Source: Candidatus Nanopelagicales bacterium | GTDB taxonomy: Bacteria > Actinomycetota > Actinomycetes > S36-B12 > GCA-2699445 | DNA: 6,920 nt | Assembly: GCA_029939085.1 (NCBI GenBank) | Contig: JAOZTQ010000071.1 | Span: forward strand, 1-6,920 | Direction: 5' to 3' | Part shown: piece by piece, positions 5,897 through 6,920 of the stretch | How positions within the stretch are numbered: position 1 is the stretch's first letter | Layout: the number at the start of each line of letters is the position of its first letter | The notes under the pieces: generated by a model | What the model saw: only the letters and a program-made list of their open reading frames with translations | Database searches by the model: none | What the model was told of the DNA's origin: nothing | Program-made: the position numbers and the translations under genes

Positions 5897-6449
5897 TCGT
5901 TCATTGCGTCGGAAACAGAAACGACGGAATCTTGACGAACCAATGGACCGCGGGCCGGGCCTGCGGATGCAGTACGACCCTGAGCGAGTAGGTCGGTTTA
6001 GTGAACGAGTCGCTCGCTTCTTAGGTACCTGGCGATTCATTATCTGGATGACGCTCTTCATCGTTTTTTGGATTGTTTTGAATATCGTCATTGCATTCAG
6101 CAGATCGCCAGACGAAACTCCGGATCCCTATCCATTCATCTTTCTCACACTTTTACTCTCACTTCAGGCCTCATACGCCGCTCCGCTGATTCTGTTGGCG
6201 CAAAACCGACAGGACGATCGGGACCGGGTGCAATGGTCTGAAGATCGGGAGCGGTCAGAACGACTTATGGCTGATACCGAATATTTGGTACGCGAGGTAG
6301 CGGCCCTGCGTCATGCTCTTGGCGAGAGCGCTACCCGCGACTACGTTCGAGGTGAACTACGCAACGCACTCGATGAGATTCGTGAACTCCTAGACGAGAC
6401 ATCTTCAGAACAGTCCAGCGAACCTTCGGAAAAGTCCGACGAAGAGTGA
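5889..6449 (+). CDS. DUF1003 family membrane protein
   Basis: This 186-residue protein has a strongly basic N-terminus (RRKQKRR at 7-13), two transmembrane helices at about 48-70 (starting WRFIIWMTLF) and about 82-104, and a long charged C-terminal tail. The pattern PYPFIFL (80-86) followed by SLQASYAAPLILLAQNRQ (91-108) is the DUF1003 signature. After it comes a stretch rich in Glu and Arg (about 109-172) that may form a coiled coil, and a Ser/Glu-rich acidic end. Its function is unknown. The start overlaps the stop of the MgtE-like gene (ATGGCTGA), so the two are probably made in fixed ratio and may interact at the membrane (inference). The positive-inside rule suggests both termini are cytoplasmic, where the tail could meet the soluble MgtE_N/CBS partner. 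Confidence 0.9.
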   Translation: MADRSLRRKQKRRNLDEPMDRGPGLRMQYDPERVGRFSERVARFLGTWRFIIWMTLFIVFWIVLNIVIAFSRSPDETPDPYPFIFLTLLLSLQASYAAPLILLAQNRQDDRDRVQWSEDRERSERLMADTEYLVREVAALRHALGESATRDYVRGELRNALDEIRELLDETSSEQSSEPSEKSDEE

Positions 6450-6463
6450 CGGTTTCTCACCGA

Positions 6464-6497
6464 CGAGGGCCCGGAATCAGCGCGGGGACTGCCCTCG
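6464..6497. repeat. Inverted repeat between the DUF1003 gene and mrp
   Basis: CGAGGGC (6464-6470) and GCCCTCG (6491-6497) form a perfect 7-bp inverted repeat with a 20-base loop, 14 bases after the DUF1003 stop. The loop itself is GC-rich. There is no T-run afterwards, so it is a doubtful terminator. Its right arm ends 3 bases before the putative mrp -10 box, so it could instead be an operator. Confidence 0.35.
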
Positions 6498-6500
6498 GCT

Positions 6501-6506
6501 TAGCCT
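6501..6506 (+). promoter_or_regulatory. Putative leaderless promoter -10 box of mrp (TAGCCT-N6-ATG)
   Basis: TAGCCT is followed by six bases (AGTGAT) and ATG 6513-6515, the same hexamer and spacing as upstream of 4637. No Shine-Dalgarno precedes the ATG, which fits leaderless translation. No clear -35 box was found. Confidence 0.55.
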
Positions 6507-6512
6507 AGTGAT

Positions 6513-6920
6513 ATGGCCTCAGTCGACCGAGAAGCGATCATGGCGGCCCTTGCGACCGTCGAAGATCCAGAAATCCACCGTCCCATCACTGATTTGGGGA
6601 TGGTGGCCAACGTCGATATCGACGGAGGACGTGTCGCAGTTGAGGTGCTACTGACTGTCAGTGGCTGCCCCATGAAGACGGAGATCGTTCAGCGAGTCAC
6701 GGCCGCGACATCCGAAGTGCCTGGCGTAACGGATGTGGCTGTTGAACTCGGGGTTATGACGGACGAGCAGCGAACCAAAATGCGCGAGTCACTGCGCGGT
6801 CCTGCTAAGGAAATCCTCTTTAATCGGCCCGGTTCCCTGACCAAGATTTATGCCGTGGCTTCGGGTAAAGGTGGTGTTGGCAAGTCCTCAATAACTGTCA
6901 ACCTCGCCGTCGCGCTCGCC
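6513..6920 (+). CDS. mrp: Mrp/ApbC/NBP35-type P-loop ATPase, partial (N-terminal 136 codons)
   Basis: The frame is open from ATG 6513 to the right edge. The protein begins with a MIP18/DUF59 (FeS assembly P) domain at about 5-90, shown by VEDPEIHRPITDLGMV (16-31) and SGCPM (50-54) with the conserved Cys52. A linker and the P-loop NTPase follow: KIYAVASGKGGVGKSS (111-126), a deviant Walker A with signature Lys119 and Lys124, as in MinD/ParA-like ATPases. Members of this family bind and transfer iron-sulfur clusters to apoproteins in the cytoplasm; the C-terminal CxxC that holds the cluster would be beyond the window. The ATG is chosen because the DUF59 domain begins right after it and a TAGCCT box stands six bases upstream. 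The gene follows the DUF1003 gene by 63 bases, an order I recall as conserved in actinobacteria. Confidence 0.93.
   Translation, partial: MASVDREAIMAALATVEDPEIHRPITDLGMVANVDIDGGRVAVEVLLTVSGCPMKTEIVQRVTAATSEVPGVTDVAVELGVMTDEQRTKMRESLRGPAKEILFNRPGSLTKIYAVASGKGGVGKSSITVNLAVALA

Noticed and set aside
1..6920. Mobile element, CRISPR array, tRNA or biosynthetic cluster
   Set aside because: No transposase motifs, repeated spacer pattern, tRNA-like cloverleaf or modular synthase was seen on either strand by reading. The ABM-like gene alone does not indicate an antibiotic cluster.

Overview
The window looks like part of an actinobacterial chromosome. It is moderately G+C-rich by eye. The CoA ester lyase, the KANL3/Tex30-type hydrolase and the run [PRC/MgtE_N/CBS protein]-[DUF1003 protein]-[Mrp] are all familiar from Actinomycetota; I recall the last run also from mycobacteria and Streptomyces. 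TANNNT-type -10 boxes sit directly upstream of ATG codons, which fits the leaderless transcription common in that phylum. I cannot name a genus.

Layout. From 1 to about 3146 there are four minus-strand genes. In transcription order they are a CitE/HpcH-type CoA ester lyase (3146-2172), a YedK/HMCES-type abasic-site protein (2159-1410), a classical short-chain dehydrogenase (1367-543) and a KANL3/Tex30-type alpha/beta hydrolase (492 to beyond the left edge). Gaps are 12, 42 and 50 bases, so they are probably co-transcribed, with a plausible extra promoter ahead of the dehydrogenase. A 192-base divergent region (3147-3338) separates them from a small plus-strand ABM-fold protein (3339-3635). 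That gene converges, with an 8-base gap, on a minus-strand ten-helix EamA/DMT exporter (4543-3644).

From 4637 to the right edge the plus strand carries a cytoplasmic PRC-barrel/MgtE_N/CBS protein, a two-helix DUF1003 membrane protein overlapping it by 8 bases, and the first 136 codons of an Mrp/ApbC P-loop ATPase.

How the genes may work together. The first two plus-strand genes are translationally coupled and probably form a magnesium- or nucleotide-responsive pair at the membrane (inference). Mrp has its own likely start site: both the MgtE-like gene and mrp are preceded by the same arrangement, TAGCCT, six bases, ATG, a leaderless promoter signature. The left cluster mixes carbon metabolism (CoA ester lyase, dehydrogenase, hydrolase) with a DNA-damage protein, and I see no obvious pathway linking all four. 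I found no tRNA, rRNA, CRISPR array, insertion sequence or phage gene. No clearly unprecedented system is visible; the most rewarding parts are the leaderless promoter pair and the poorly understood MgtE_N/DUF1003 module.
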